This document shows, piece after piece, positions 37,884 through 48,900 of a DNA stretch of 64,000 bases; the stretch's first letter is position 1, and the number at the start of each line of letters is the position of its first letter. The notes under the pieces are model-generated. The model saw only the letters and a program-made list of their open reading frames with translations. It was not told where the DNA came from and did no database searches. Both the position numbers and the translations under genes were made by a program. This DNA is from Campylorhamphus procurvoides (Eukaryota; Chordata; Aves; Passeriformes; Dendrocolaptidae): positions 124,001 to 188,000 of the forward strand of contig WBMV01009196.1 of NCBI GenBank assembly GCA_013396655.1, in the 5' to 3' direction.

Positions 37884-38402
37884 GTGTGAAGCAGTTTATT
37901 GAATCTTGTGTTCAGTTTTGGGCACCTCAGTACAAGGAAAACCTTGAGGTGCTGGAGCATGTCCAGGGAAGGGCAATGAAGATAAGGAATGGTCTGGAGC
38001 ACAAATCCTATGTGAAACTTCTGAAGGTGCTGGGATTGATCTGTCTGGAGGAAAGGAGGCTCGGAGGAGCTATATTGCTCTCTACAAGTATCAGAAAAAA
38101 GGTTGTGGTAAGGTGGGATCAGGTTTTTTCCCCACTAACAAGTGATATGACAAGACAAAAAAGCCTCAAGTTGTGCCAAAGAAGGTTTAGATTGAATATT
38201 CAGAAAAATTTCTTCATGGAAAAGTTTGTCAAGTGCTGGGACAGGTTACCCAGAAAAGTGATGGAGTCACCATCCCTGTAAGCATTTAAAAGGCTTGTAG
38301 CTGTGGCCCTTAGGGACACAATGAGTTTTGTAGTGCTTGGGTAGTGGCTAAACTCAATGTTCTTAAAAGGTTTTCCAATTTAATGATTCTATGATTCTAT
38401 GA
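37884..38402 (+). mobile_element. CR1 LINE, 3' fragment with ORF2 end
   Basis: A 5'-truncated CR1 copy on the plus strand. It starts within the last part of ORF2, runs through the 3' UTR and ends in GATTCTATGATTCTATGA at 38402, the diagnostic CR1 terminal octamer repeat. It is less decayed than the copy at 25383 because the ORF2 frame is still open over its whole remaining length. Confidence 0.96.
37886..38281 (+). pseudogene. CR1 ORF2 C-terminal remnant (131 codons)
   Basis: The frame encodes the last segment of the CR1 ORF2 polyprotein, downstream of the reverse-transcriptase catalytic core. Visible family signatures are [10 protein letters not shown], a GLEHKSY motif, EERRLGGA, then SLKLCQRRFRLNIQKNFF and WDRLPRKVMESPSL. 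These follow the order seen in full CR1 elements. The endonuclease and the reverse-transcriptase active site are absent because the insertion is truncated, so it cannot mobilise itself. The internal ATG at 37886 is not a natural start. The frame ends at 38281. Long persistence of an open frame suggests a fairly young insertion, or luck. Confidence 0.9.
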
Positions 38403-39310
38403 AGAGGAGAAGGGAAAATCCACCCCTATGGGGAAAGAACAAAATGAAGAAGCATTTAGCCAAAGGTCATAAAAGAAGGATTAAGAGAAAAGGAGAAGTA
38501 AAACTATTCCTATTCAAGTATTATAATAGTTAGTTTCTACTTACTTTATGAGGGAGATTGCCATCAGGCATTCTGTCATATGGGGAAACATGAGACACTA
38601 ACATTAAAGAAGCAGAACCAGATACTTTTTAAGACAACAACACCCCTGTCCAGAAAAGAAAATACAATCTTCTGCTCACATCAGAAGTTGAGAGGCCAGC
38701 TGTTGATTCAAAGGGATGTTGTTGATGATCATAAAAATTATTAAAATAATGTTACTGTGATACCAAAAAGTAATTTTTTTAAGTAACACAGTGCAAAAAA
38801 TACAAACCAAACCCCCATTAAGACAGTGAAAAAATTGCTGTAAACAACACCCCTATTACACTGAATGTGGCATATTAAAGCATGCTTTACGCTTTATTTT
38901 TAAACCAGAAAAGCAATACCCCTTGGACCAGGTGAAAGATAAAGAGTGAGAGAAGTACTCACGGGTGCTCTGCCATGACTGCTAAAGGCTGAAAACACTT
39001 TGGCTTTGAAACCTTCTGTGTGAGTTATTTGAGACCCTGTGTGTCACTGTACCTTGGATACCAGGGCAAAGAGACAAAAGGTCATAAAAATGCTTTGTAA
39101 CCATTTTTACAGGCAATGTGGTTGGAAATACTATCCTGTTCCATTTTTAAATGAATGCTTTCTAGCCAAAATCTGTCTATTGACCTAGAAATGTTAGTTT
39201 GAAAGACTTAAAAAGCACCCTATTAGATAATTGTATCTTCTGGCTAATAGAAGGAAAAACTTACTCACTTTTCCCCCTTAAGCTGTGTATTTTTATTTAA
39301 TGTTTTAAAG
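38403..39310. other. Unique DNA, no gene recognised
   Basis: A purine-rich stretch (about 38400-38500) follows the CR1 tail. Nothing else is assignable. Confidence 0.5.
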
Positions 39311-39401
39311 GTACTATGCCTGTAGGCGTCTTGGACCAATATTCAAAACTCCCATTAAATCTGGTGTTAAAGCAAGGGCTTCGGGAGGATTTTTTGCTCA
39401 G
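39311..39401 (+). other. Exon-like segment with two open frames
   Basis: Bounded by TTTTAAAG on the left and by CAG|GTAAAT on the right, this 91-base segment has the size of a typical internal exon. Two of its three frames are open throughout. One reads TMPVGVLDQYSKLPL and the other RRLGPIFKTPIKSG. Neither is recognised. The AAAACTCCCATT piece also resembles a motif common in old amniote interspersed repeats, so a repeat remnant is at least as likely. Confidence 0.15.
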
Positions 39402-39570
39402 GTAAATTAACCTTTTTTTTTTTCCCAATATTCAGGTGGAGATAAAGGTTGAAATCAATATGCCGATGTCCATTTTGTGTACATATCTAAATTTCATTGA
39501 CATAGTATTCTGCGAAACAGTAGTCTAATATAAAGAGAGAAAAAAAAGAGATAAAAAGGGGGAATAAATA

Positions 39571-39732
39571 ACAAAAAAACCCAAAACAAAAAAACCCCCA
39601 AACCAACCAACACAAAACCTAAACCAAACCAACCAACCAAGAAGAAACCAACCAAGCAACAACAACAAAAACAAACAAAAAAAATCCCCCCACCAAAATC
39701 AAAACCCAAACAAACAAATAGACAAAAAAAAA
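39571..39732. repeat. A/C-rich (AAAC/AACC)n tract
   Basis: About 160 bases made almost only of A and C, with CAACCAACCAA and ACAAACAAA patterns. It is the reverse-complement type of the T/G tracts elsewhere. The 102-codon minus-strand frame crossing it (39494-39802) is a low-complexity artefact. Confidence 0.9.
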
Positions 39733-40288
39733 TGTGCCCAAAGATACAGCCTTGCATCTGTGTTTTCACAGAACTGGGTATTCTTTTCACATGGTACTTC
39801 ATTTAATAATAAAATGGGCACTTGTTTAACTCTAGGAATGAAAATATTTCTCTTCAGGTAGGAATTTTAAGCCACTCAATGTTAAGAATGTGTTTAAATG
39901 CTCTACTGCATGAGTGCCATCATAATGTCTTCTTGAAAGCATCTTTTGGCACAGACTTAATTCTATATACCATACCTAGAACAGGTATATGGAAATTTAC
40001 TCCTAGAGTCCATCGGCACTGACTTTTCTAGGATGAATTCCTGATCTGTTGAAAATCATGGCTGACTTTACAAACTTAGTTGCTTCCGTTTTTCCCTTAA
40101 TATTTCAAGGACTGAATGGGTAAAAAGGCAAAGCACAGAAAATAGAAAACTCACTGCTGTTTTTAATGCAGTTGTCTCTGATTGTGAATTCAAGTTAATT
40201 CTGTAATGGAAAGAAATAGAATTTGCATGGTAAATATTTTCAAGGTATGAGCACATTTCACCATTTCACCAGTTTTTTGTAAGCTTAC

Positions 40289-40461
40289 CATCAGTAAGTA
40301 AACCAATTGTCAAGTCATCTCTTGTACGTTCTTGACAAAAATCAGGGTACATTAACACCAATATAGGAGACTTTTGAGACAAAAGTGCATGGATCTTTTT
40401 GTTATCTTGCACACTGGTGCTGGTATCACCAGCAAGTGTGTCACAGTTGGAGGCAATAATG
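40289..40461. other. Opposed splice-donor signals with open frames
   Basis: On the plus strand ATG|GTAAGTATG gives a good donor after 40461. On the minus strand ATG|GTAAGC gives a good donor after 40289. The sequence between is open on both strands (frames 40374-40661 plus, 40266-40538 minus). Neither has a clear acceptor with a pyrimidine tract upstream. At most one can be real, and chance is likely. Confidence 0.12.
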
Positions 40462-41329
40462 GTAAGTATGAGAAAAAACCTGGTTTGAATCTCAGGTACC
40501 TGCCTGAGTTTGCTGTGCTGGTGGATAATAAAAATCACTTGCCAGCAAATGTGGTGTGGCTGTTGCTAAGACTAATAGAGAAATCTGTGAAATTAGCCCT
40601 GACTCTTCATAACAATGTTGTAATACTGACATTGTTCATTGAGTATATGAGAGGAAACTAGTTTCCTGTGAATGTTCATGCAAGCAGTGTTTGGAAAAAG
40701 AGGCGTGACCATAAGAAAGCCAATTGATATTAAATTCAAATTAATACATTGCAGACCCTTTTTCTTCCAGCATTTTCACGGCTCTGAATAACACTATTTT
40801 AATGACAAGGTTTTACATTTTTATGCTCTTGCAGTTGATCTCTCTAGTACACATGTTATGACAGAAAAGTTCCCTGTGGATTATTTCCTATCTCTTATAT
40901 CTATTTTTGGAACCTGAAAAAAGCCCAGCCATTACACATCTCTTTTAGAAATGGAAGCTTTGAGTTTCATTACTCCCTTTTAATGATCTGTCCTTTGGAG
41001 AAAGAGGTTTTGGAAGAGGGCCATTATAAAATACAGTACAAAATACAATCCCAGCTTGTCCTGCAGATTGGAATGGGGGGATTCTGTTAGAAGAAACCTG
41101 TTGCCAGATTTTACGTATCATCTGTTTTAACATATATTCACATCTTTTCACAGTCCCTGGCACTGAAACTGTCAAGCAGACAACGCAGGAAAAATTTCAG
41201 TTTTGAGGTGATCCATTATTCTGATTGCCAGTAGGTGGGGAGACCCGGCAAGCAGCTATGTGGAAATTGTCAACTTCTTTTTAGCACTAAACCTAGAGTT
41301 TCACATGGAACGAAACAAAAATAAAAATA

Positions 41330-41843
41330 TGTGCTAATTTTGTCTGGGGTAGAGGTTTCTATTATTGCTGAGCAGTGCTTACACAGAGACAAGACCTTTT
41401 CTGCTTCTCACACCACTTCACCAATGAGGAAGATGGGGGTGAACAAAGAGTTGGGAGGAGACACAGCCAGGACAGCTGATCCCAACTGACTGCAGGGATA
41501 TTCCATACCATATGACATCATGGTCAGTATATAAAGCTGGGGGAAGAATAGGGAAGGGGGATGTGCAGAGTTATGGTGTTTGTCTTTCCAAGTCACAGTT
41601 ACATGTGATGGATCCCTGCTTTTCTGAGAATGGTTGAACACTTGATTGCTCATGGGAAGTGGTGAATGAATTCTATGTTTTGCTTTGCTTGTGTGCACAG
41701 CTTTTGTTTCACCTGTTAAACTGTCTTTATCTCAACACACAAATATTTTTCACTTTTACTCTTCCAGTTCTCTCCCTGATCCCACTGCTAAGGGTCTGAG
41801 TGAGAGACTGTGTGGTGTTGCCAGCTAGGATTAACACACAACA
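41330..41843 (+). mobile_element. Avian ERV solo LTR with 5-bp target duplication
   Basis: A complete-ended LTR beginning TGTGCTAATTTTGTCTGGGG and ending TTAACACACAACA, that is TG...CA. It is flanked on both sides by AAATA (41325-41329 and 41844-41848), a perfect 5-bp target-site duplication. Internal landmarks are TTATTGCTGAGCAGTGCTTA, GTTGGGAGGAGACACAGCC, TATTCCATACCATATGACAT (from 41499), a TATA box (TATATAAAG, 41528-41536) and a weakened polyadenylation signal GTTAAA at 41715-41720. About 70 bases near the 5' end are missing relative to the family as I know it. A 5-bp duplication fits class III (ERVL-like) elements, but the family name is inference. No retroviral genes adjoin it, so it is a solo LTR formed by recombination. 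Confidence 0.93.
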
Positions 41844-44508
41844 AAATACAATAAGTGAACATGAAAAGAAAGAAACTAAAGATAGTGAAGAGTACTGTGA
41901 GAACTTGATCATAGCCAACTCAGCCTCCACTGAAGTCAGCAGGTTTTTTTAAACTTATTTTAATGGGATTTGGACAGGATTGCAGAGAGTAAACACCTAG
42001 AACCCTGAATAATGTCAGTAAGGAGTTATGTAATACATATGTATGTATGTAATTGCCATAACCAGTTAGGCTGACTCTGTGAGGGTGGAAGACAGAAAGG
42101 GACCAGCTACCAGACTGCCAGAACTAGAAGCAAACCTTCAACCACAAAGTATTTGCAGAGGTTTATTGAAAGTTTGCCTGGATGGAACAGGAGGGTTTTG
42201 GCAGGTTTCACTTTACGTGTATGCCAAGTACAGAAACTTATTACTCAAAGTGGGCAAATCCTGGTTTTGTACCTCACCTTGATGAATTGCATTTGATATT
42301 CACTATGTCCTTAAGAGATTTATCTATCTTAAAAAGTGACTCCACTACCAGGCCTTTCTAATATTCAGGAAAGCTGTTCTCTGATAAGAAAGTATTCATT
42401 GCTGTGTTGTTTAATGCTACCTGGAATCTGCCCTAAAGTGCAAAATAATAGCAAACAGAAAATGTAAACATAATACTAGCCCTATTTTAGCATTTTATTG
42501 GTGTGTTTATCTCCCATGAATTGAAAGACAGGTCTTTAGGAAATACCTTGTAAATTATTCTCTGAACCTTTTCCAAAGTATTTTGTCTTATTTTGCAGTA
42601 ATTTCGTTTATCTGGAGACCAAGGTCTGCTATAATCTGCTAGTTATAATTCCCTGATTGCAATATCGAGTTTTGAGTAAAATTTTATGTATTTTGAAGTT
42701 ATTTGTCATTGGTGACTTTCCGTGTACTGTTAAGTCATCTTACATTGGTAATTAAGACCTACAGAAAAACAACTTCCATTTTCCAGAAGAATTTTTATTA
42801 TGTATCTTTTTTAATGGAAGATGTCAGATTAGATTTTTTTATTGACAGCATTCAGTCAGCAAGTATTAGTCTAATTAATGTCTGCTTTGTGTATATCTGA
42901 GTATGTGTGCGTACTTTAAGTAACCTTTGTATGGCGAGGGAAGTTTATATGCAGCCATATGCTCACATCCCTGCAAAACAGAGAAGTCTGACAAACAAGC
43001 CCTCATAGCTGTGTTTTTAGCACTCCCTGGACCTGTTGTTAACCTTCATGGGCAATTTATAAGAAGCCCATCTCCTTCTCTGAGGACCAGGGATGACCAT
43101 TTGCTCCTTTCTCTCATGGGCATAGTAAACCTGTTTCAGCACACTTTCCCATGCCCACCAGGGGCATTGTGGATGCCAGAAGTGTAATATGTCTTGACAT
43201 TTGTTCCTTAATATAGCTCAGCCTCATAGGAACCTGACATGTGGCTTGCTGTGCTAAATAGACCACATTTCCTTCAAACACTTTCATTTCTGTAATACTG
43301 AGTGTGTGATGTGCTGCCCTCAAGGAAGCTTACCTCTATCTCTTCAAATTGAGCTGCTGTGGCAAAGTGCCTCCCACAAGAGAGGCCTCAGGGAGGGTTA
43401 GGTAAAAGGCACAGGTTTGTGAAAGAGCCACCTTCTAAAGCATGTGCAGTCATGCTGTTTAGATGGTTCTTCAAATCTGGGAAACATTCTCAATAACAGG
43501 GAGATGGGAACACCATGCAGGAAAATTTGGGTGACCTGGATAGTAAGTGAGATGGAAATTAACATTATGGTAGACAGGGTCATGCACTGAAGGATTATTA
43601 AGGGTCTGGTAGATCACCAATAGTAAATAAGGGAAGAAGAGAAACTGACTGAATGAATCAGATGCAGAATGGCTATAAAATAGCACTTGAAAGAAGGAAA
43701 GGCAGTGTTATAATGAAAACTTGAGAAAGCTTTTCCAGTAGAGGTGCAAAAGTATGACTAGACTGTGCAAGACCCTGAGGAAGCCATAATCATAATAAGT
43801 TTTAGTCAGCCAAGCTCCAGCAGAATAATTTAAAATGGGAGTGTGTGCAAAGAGGAGATAATTTATCAGGCAAGTGGAAAACCCATGTTATAATGAAAGT
43901 CTAAAATAACATGGCTTCTTTAAATGAAATCTCATCAATAAGTTAAAGTGGGTAAAACACTATGAGGGAAAAAAGAACAATTTAAGCTAAATGACAGTGC
44001 TGGCACAAGACCAAATGAGTATAAATATGCAAGAATTTCTTGTATTGTGCTGGAGAAGTAGCTGAACTGACCCTGGCAATACTGCACAGGGTTGAGCAAG
44101 TGGTCAACTCATACCAAACAACTCAAGCATTTCTCCACAACACATCTACAGGTTCTGTGGGAGTCCTTCCCATAGACTGCTGTAAAGAGAACAGTTTTCA
44201 TGAGCTCAAGAATCAGTCAAATTAATCTATGGAAGAAAAAATCCCCATGAGGCTTTTAGCTAACTGGAAACGGACTAGGAAGTCCTTGAGGTAAGAATCT
44301 GTCATAGCTTCGGGGGGTTGTTGCCACATGCTTGCCCCGTTGCTATTTGCTTCCATGGACATTCATTGTTGATCACTGTTTTCAGTGTGTTTCCGGTACA
44401 GTTTCTCATAGAGTAAAAACTAATCAAAGAGAGACACAATGGATATAACACCTCCCCCTCACCAATCTTCCCTGAAAAAAACCACACCAAAACTACCATA
44501 ACCCCCTA

Positions 44509-44544
44509 ACTGCTTTCTTTCTACTTACTGCTTTCTTTCTACTT
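44509..44544. repeat. Exact 18-bp tandem duplication
   Basis: ACTGCTTTCTTTCTACTT occurs twice head to tail without a mismatch, which suggests a recent slippage event that may be polymorphic. Confidence 0.9.
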
Positions 44545-45061
44545 AAGTACATGGGATTTTTGGCATGAGGAGCTTCTTTCCTGCCTGCAGGCTCCAGAAA
44601 ACAGAAATATCCATCAGAATGGTAGACAGTGACTTCAGTGTGAAAGGACAGGCAGTTTTAAAGCATGTGATAAGAAGGCCAGAAAGTAGTAGGCTTTGTC
44701 ATTTGAGAAGGTATAGTTCAAAGGGCATCCAAGATGCAATAGAATAAGACAAAATGAAGCATTGTATCATGAAATTGTCATGTTTTCAAGGACTGAAAAA
44801 TGAGAGCTGTAGCAGAAGTTGTTTTGATGCCTTTGCTATAGAAGTGACTGCTGGTACACAACAAATGAGTGTGTTGGTGTGTTGGTGGATGAAAACTATG
44901 AATGTGAAAAGGTATCCAAGAATCAGTTCTGTAATGTGAGCAGGTGATCAGTCTCTGTGTAACAAATCTTTGTCTCCTCTCCTAGGGGATACCTATCCAT
45001 TTCTGTACAACCTGTAGTTCTTGTCCAAGAATAGTGGACAAGTTTTTTGGGTGTTGGGTTT

Positions 45062-45120
45062 TATTTTTTGGTCTTTTTAATTTTCTTTCTTTTTTTTTTT
45101 TTCCTCTTCCTCTATTTTTT
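45062..45120. repeat. T-rich low-complexity tract
   Basis: Almost pure T with scattered C and A. No acceptor AG or exon follows it closely. Confidence 0.8.
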
Positions 45121-45872
45121 TCATGATAAGAGGCATGCTCTTTCTACACTACTTCAAAATGGCACACTCATATTCCTGTCTCCCAAGTACTCTGCATCTA
45201 GAGTACTTATTGGCTAATACTATCTGCACCTAAAATAAAGAGGAAAGATGTTTTACATAAACAATCAGAAAGCAACTTGTTTCCAGGAAAATATTCCTTT
45301 TTAGTCTCTGTACTTAGATAAAATCTTTTCTGCAATCTTTTCTGATTGGGAAGATTGGAGAACAAGAAAGGAAAATGGAAACAGGAGGATGCTAGTGTCT
45401 GCAGCAGAGCTGGATGAACAGTGCTGTACCCATCACAGGAAGTCCCAATGGATTGTATAAGGCTTGCAGCAGCATTTGTTGTCTTAACCGTAGATGTCAT
45501 TAGTTGCTCTTCATGCAGCTATCACAAAAGATGGAAAAGGAATTATACGATAAATATTGGAAATATATGGCTTTGACTTTGTTTAACTTTTCTTGATTAA
45601 TTCCATTTACTTTTCTTTGGAGATTTTTTTTTTCATCAGCAAACTGTCTGTGAGATAACAGAAGTTCTTCAGATAGCTTTTTTTTCTATCAAGCTACTAT
45701 GGTTACTGACTATTCTGATAATGACATGGTACCTTGAGCGAGTAAATCTATCATTATTCTGAAAATTTCAAGATGTCATATTTTTTCTTAATTATACTGC
45801 ATATGTTTGTTTATTAATAATTGCTTAAAATTTTAAATTTATAAATTATATTTTTTCTAAACAAATATTTTA

Positions 45873-45928
45873 ATAAACATGTCTAGATTTTAGTGTATAT
45901 ATAAACATGTCCACATTTCAGTAAACAT
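45873..45928. repeat. Diverged 28-bp tandem duplication
   Basis: Two adjacent 28-base units both begin ATAAACATGTC, and about 22 of 28 positions agree. It is older than the exact duplication at 44509. Confidence 0.65.
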
Positions 45929-48900
45929 AAGATCTGTCATTTAAAGATATTCCCTGCTCCCGGGTTCTCTATTAAAAAATAAATTTCTTTTTTTATATGA
46001 CATTTTTCATTACAATTATTTTTGAATAAAGATGTATTTCAGGCAGGTCCCATGTTGTCTGACCTGCAAGTCACAAAGTCACAAAGGGGAAATGAAATTG
46101 GACTTTTTTATTTTGTTCCCCCCCCTCCTCCTTTTATTATTTTTTATAGCAACATTGGCTGAAGAATGACTACTGAAATTGCAAATATGAAAAAACACGC
46201 CTATTAGACTTAAAACGTAAATAGCCTCATTCTATTCCTGATCTGAGATCCCTTTTCCTTTAGCCTGCTGTGTTTCTCTGAATATATTCCTTTTTGGAAC
46301 AGCTAATTACCATACCAGATTGTCATTTAAAATGGAAGAGCTTTCAAACAAAGTAAGTTCCATAGCCAGACATTAGCAGCAAAGCGCATCTGGATAGCAG
46401 AGCCAAATGAGAGATGTGCAGCAGCACAAGTACAGACTGCAGTTTTTTGAGAAAAACTACTTGATTCTTCTGTTCTGTCTCCAGTCTGAGCATAGCAGCT
46501 GTATTGTGCCTTGGACTGCGGATGTGTGACACAGTGCAAAGGTTGACACAATGCTGGGAAAGCAGAAGAAAAGTGAATGGGCCTGTAAAACTCCCTCTTT
46601 TGGCTCAGTGGGGAGTCTTCAGAGTTTACTTCAGTAGAGAGGAACTCATTTCGAGTTTTCCTTAAACAAAGCTACACAGTAAGAGGAGCAAAACTGTCTC
46701 CTCTCTTTTTGTTTGCATCTACATTTATTTTAATCACTCTTAGTATGAATATTGTACAGTTTCTCATTCCATGAATATAGGCAAGGCTGGTACTCTCCTT
46801 TCTGCCTACAGGATTTTTAGCAATTCTCCAATATTTTTCTATTACTGTCTGCACCTCTCAATCCATTATTCAACCGCTCCCAGAAACCACACATGCACAC
46901 AGGCACACATACATTTTCAGCAGATAATCATAGAAGTAATTAAAATCTACAGAAAACTCAGTTACTCTGTCCAAATAGCTATAGGCACTTTCATAATTTG
47001 CACTTACATTGTTTTATGTCAATGACATTTTATTTTACCATCACACCTCTAATATTTACGGCCCTAAATTGCTCTTCTACTAATCTGCAGTCTTGATTAT
47101 CACAGATGAAAGATCTTTTGTGTCTTGAGAAACATGTATAGCAGTCAGTCTCAAAGAATCCTATTATATCAGCAGGACTTTTATTAGTGTATCTTTTTGT
47201 TAGTTTTCTACAGCATCACTTGCAATTATAAAACTAATCTCTTATCTCTGGGAAAAAATAAGTTTAGCTTGGAAAGCAATATTGAAAACACTAGATGAAT
47301 GATCATGCTTTTATTATTTCAATGCAAATAGACACATGTTACTTTTAAACTCCCTAGCCCAGTTTACTGATTCTTGTTGGATTAGCCAAATGAAAGAGTC
47401 ATCACTACAGAAAGCGTTGATCTCTTGACCCATTCAGTATTAGCTATGATCCTATCTCTAAAGGCGTGGGAACTCAGGTGAGTCTCATCTTAGGCCCAAA
47501 ACCTTTAAGTTGCTTTCCTTGGTGAGCAAGGAGGCCACTACATGTCTAGTACAGATCATAATTTGCCCTCAAACATGACTTAACTACCTACAGTGTAACT
47601 GCTAAGCTCATCACAAGTTGGAAGTCACCTAAATAGCAATGATGCTAAGAGAAATGAACTAAATTATATTCACCAGTTTGTGTGATAGCAGTCTAAAGAG
47701 ATTGTTATGCTGTTCTAAAAAAAAAAAAATTAAAAAATTTTTGAGAAATCAAAAATGCATCTGTCAGGTCACTCTCAAGACTCCACGTGCTTACAGTTAC
47801 CCCACAAGCTCAAGCACTTGGCTGTTTCCAAGTGTTAATGTTGAGAAACATTGCTAATGAAGTATCACTGAAAGTTTAAGGGTAAAGCAAAAACCTCTTT
47901 AACAAGTTTTGCCACCAATGAGACTTTTATTCTCAACAAAGTATTGCTCAGTTTGTTTGTCTGTGGATAAAACCAGCCGTGGAGTGTTTGCAGGCATAAA
48001 AGATGTAGAGATACAGGGCTAAGAGAAGGGCTTCATGGCCTGTACTGCTTAATCATTAGCACTCTCCCAAGCAGTTTTGATCTGTATCAAACAGCACTCT
48101 CCTAGGCAGTGCTCAAGCACAAAGAGGATGAACATCAAGGGATGTTTCCAATGGGCAGGGGGATGCAGGGGAGACTATGGAAACCATGACATGACACCTA
48201 TGAGCCAGCAGCCAGTCCCCCAGTCTTTTTGTTTCCTAGCATATTTGCAGGCAAAGCAAATTGCGAGGGTGCAGATTTTTCTGTGAGCTAACCATCAGGT
48301 CATTTGAAGGGATTACTTGTCCGTCAAAGCAGCTGGGACACAGTAAAGCTGAAATCCTTGGCATCGATCTGACTCTATTGCTGTCCTCAGTGACCCACTC
48401 CCCACCTGTCCAGGCTCTCTGTCACTCTCAACTCCTCTTCTCCACTCAGCAATTGGGCAGGAGACTAATTTGGCTAGAACTGGAGAGGCACAGATGGCAC
48501 CAGGATACTGTCTCCAAACATACCAGCTGCTGTAAACCTTGAAGTTTTTGTCAGCACCTCCAAAATGGCTCTGTTAATAGTCTGTACAGTGTAAAAGGAA
48601 AGAAAGTTGAGAGGCACTGAGTTCTCGAGTTGTTAATATCAAGTCAGTGCAACTTTTTTCCCTTTCATTTTTAGAAAATAGGTGTTCAGTAGACTCCCAA
48701 GTTCCCAATAGCTTTCCTCTCAGCTACAGCAGCACATTAAATAAAGCTCACTGAAAGGTAACCTTAAAATAGAACAGAACTGGTATTTTCTTGATTTTAA
48801 AATGAATGGAATGATTCACTGGGAAAGAAAATATGTGGCAAAAAGTGTGGTCTTTCTAAGACATCTGGTGTTTGTAAACAATGAGGTAATCAAAAAGCTT

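Noticed and set aside
39494..39802. 102-codon hydrophobic minus-strand frame resembling membrane segments
   Set aside because: The Phe/Leu/Gly/Val runs come from translating an A/C-rich simple tract in reverse.
41408..41698. 96-codon minus-strand open frame
   Set aside because: It lies wholly inside the solo LTR in antisense.
27861..41843. The two same-orientation LTRs as the ends of one provirus
   Set aside because: They are 13.6 kb apart with no gag, pol or env sequence between them. They differ in many positions, and the right-hand LTR is flanked by its own AAATA duplication, so they are separate insertions.
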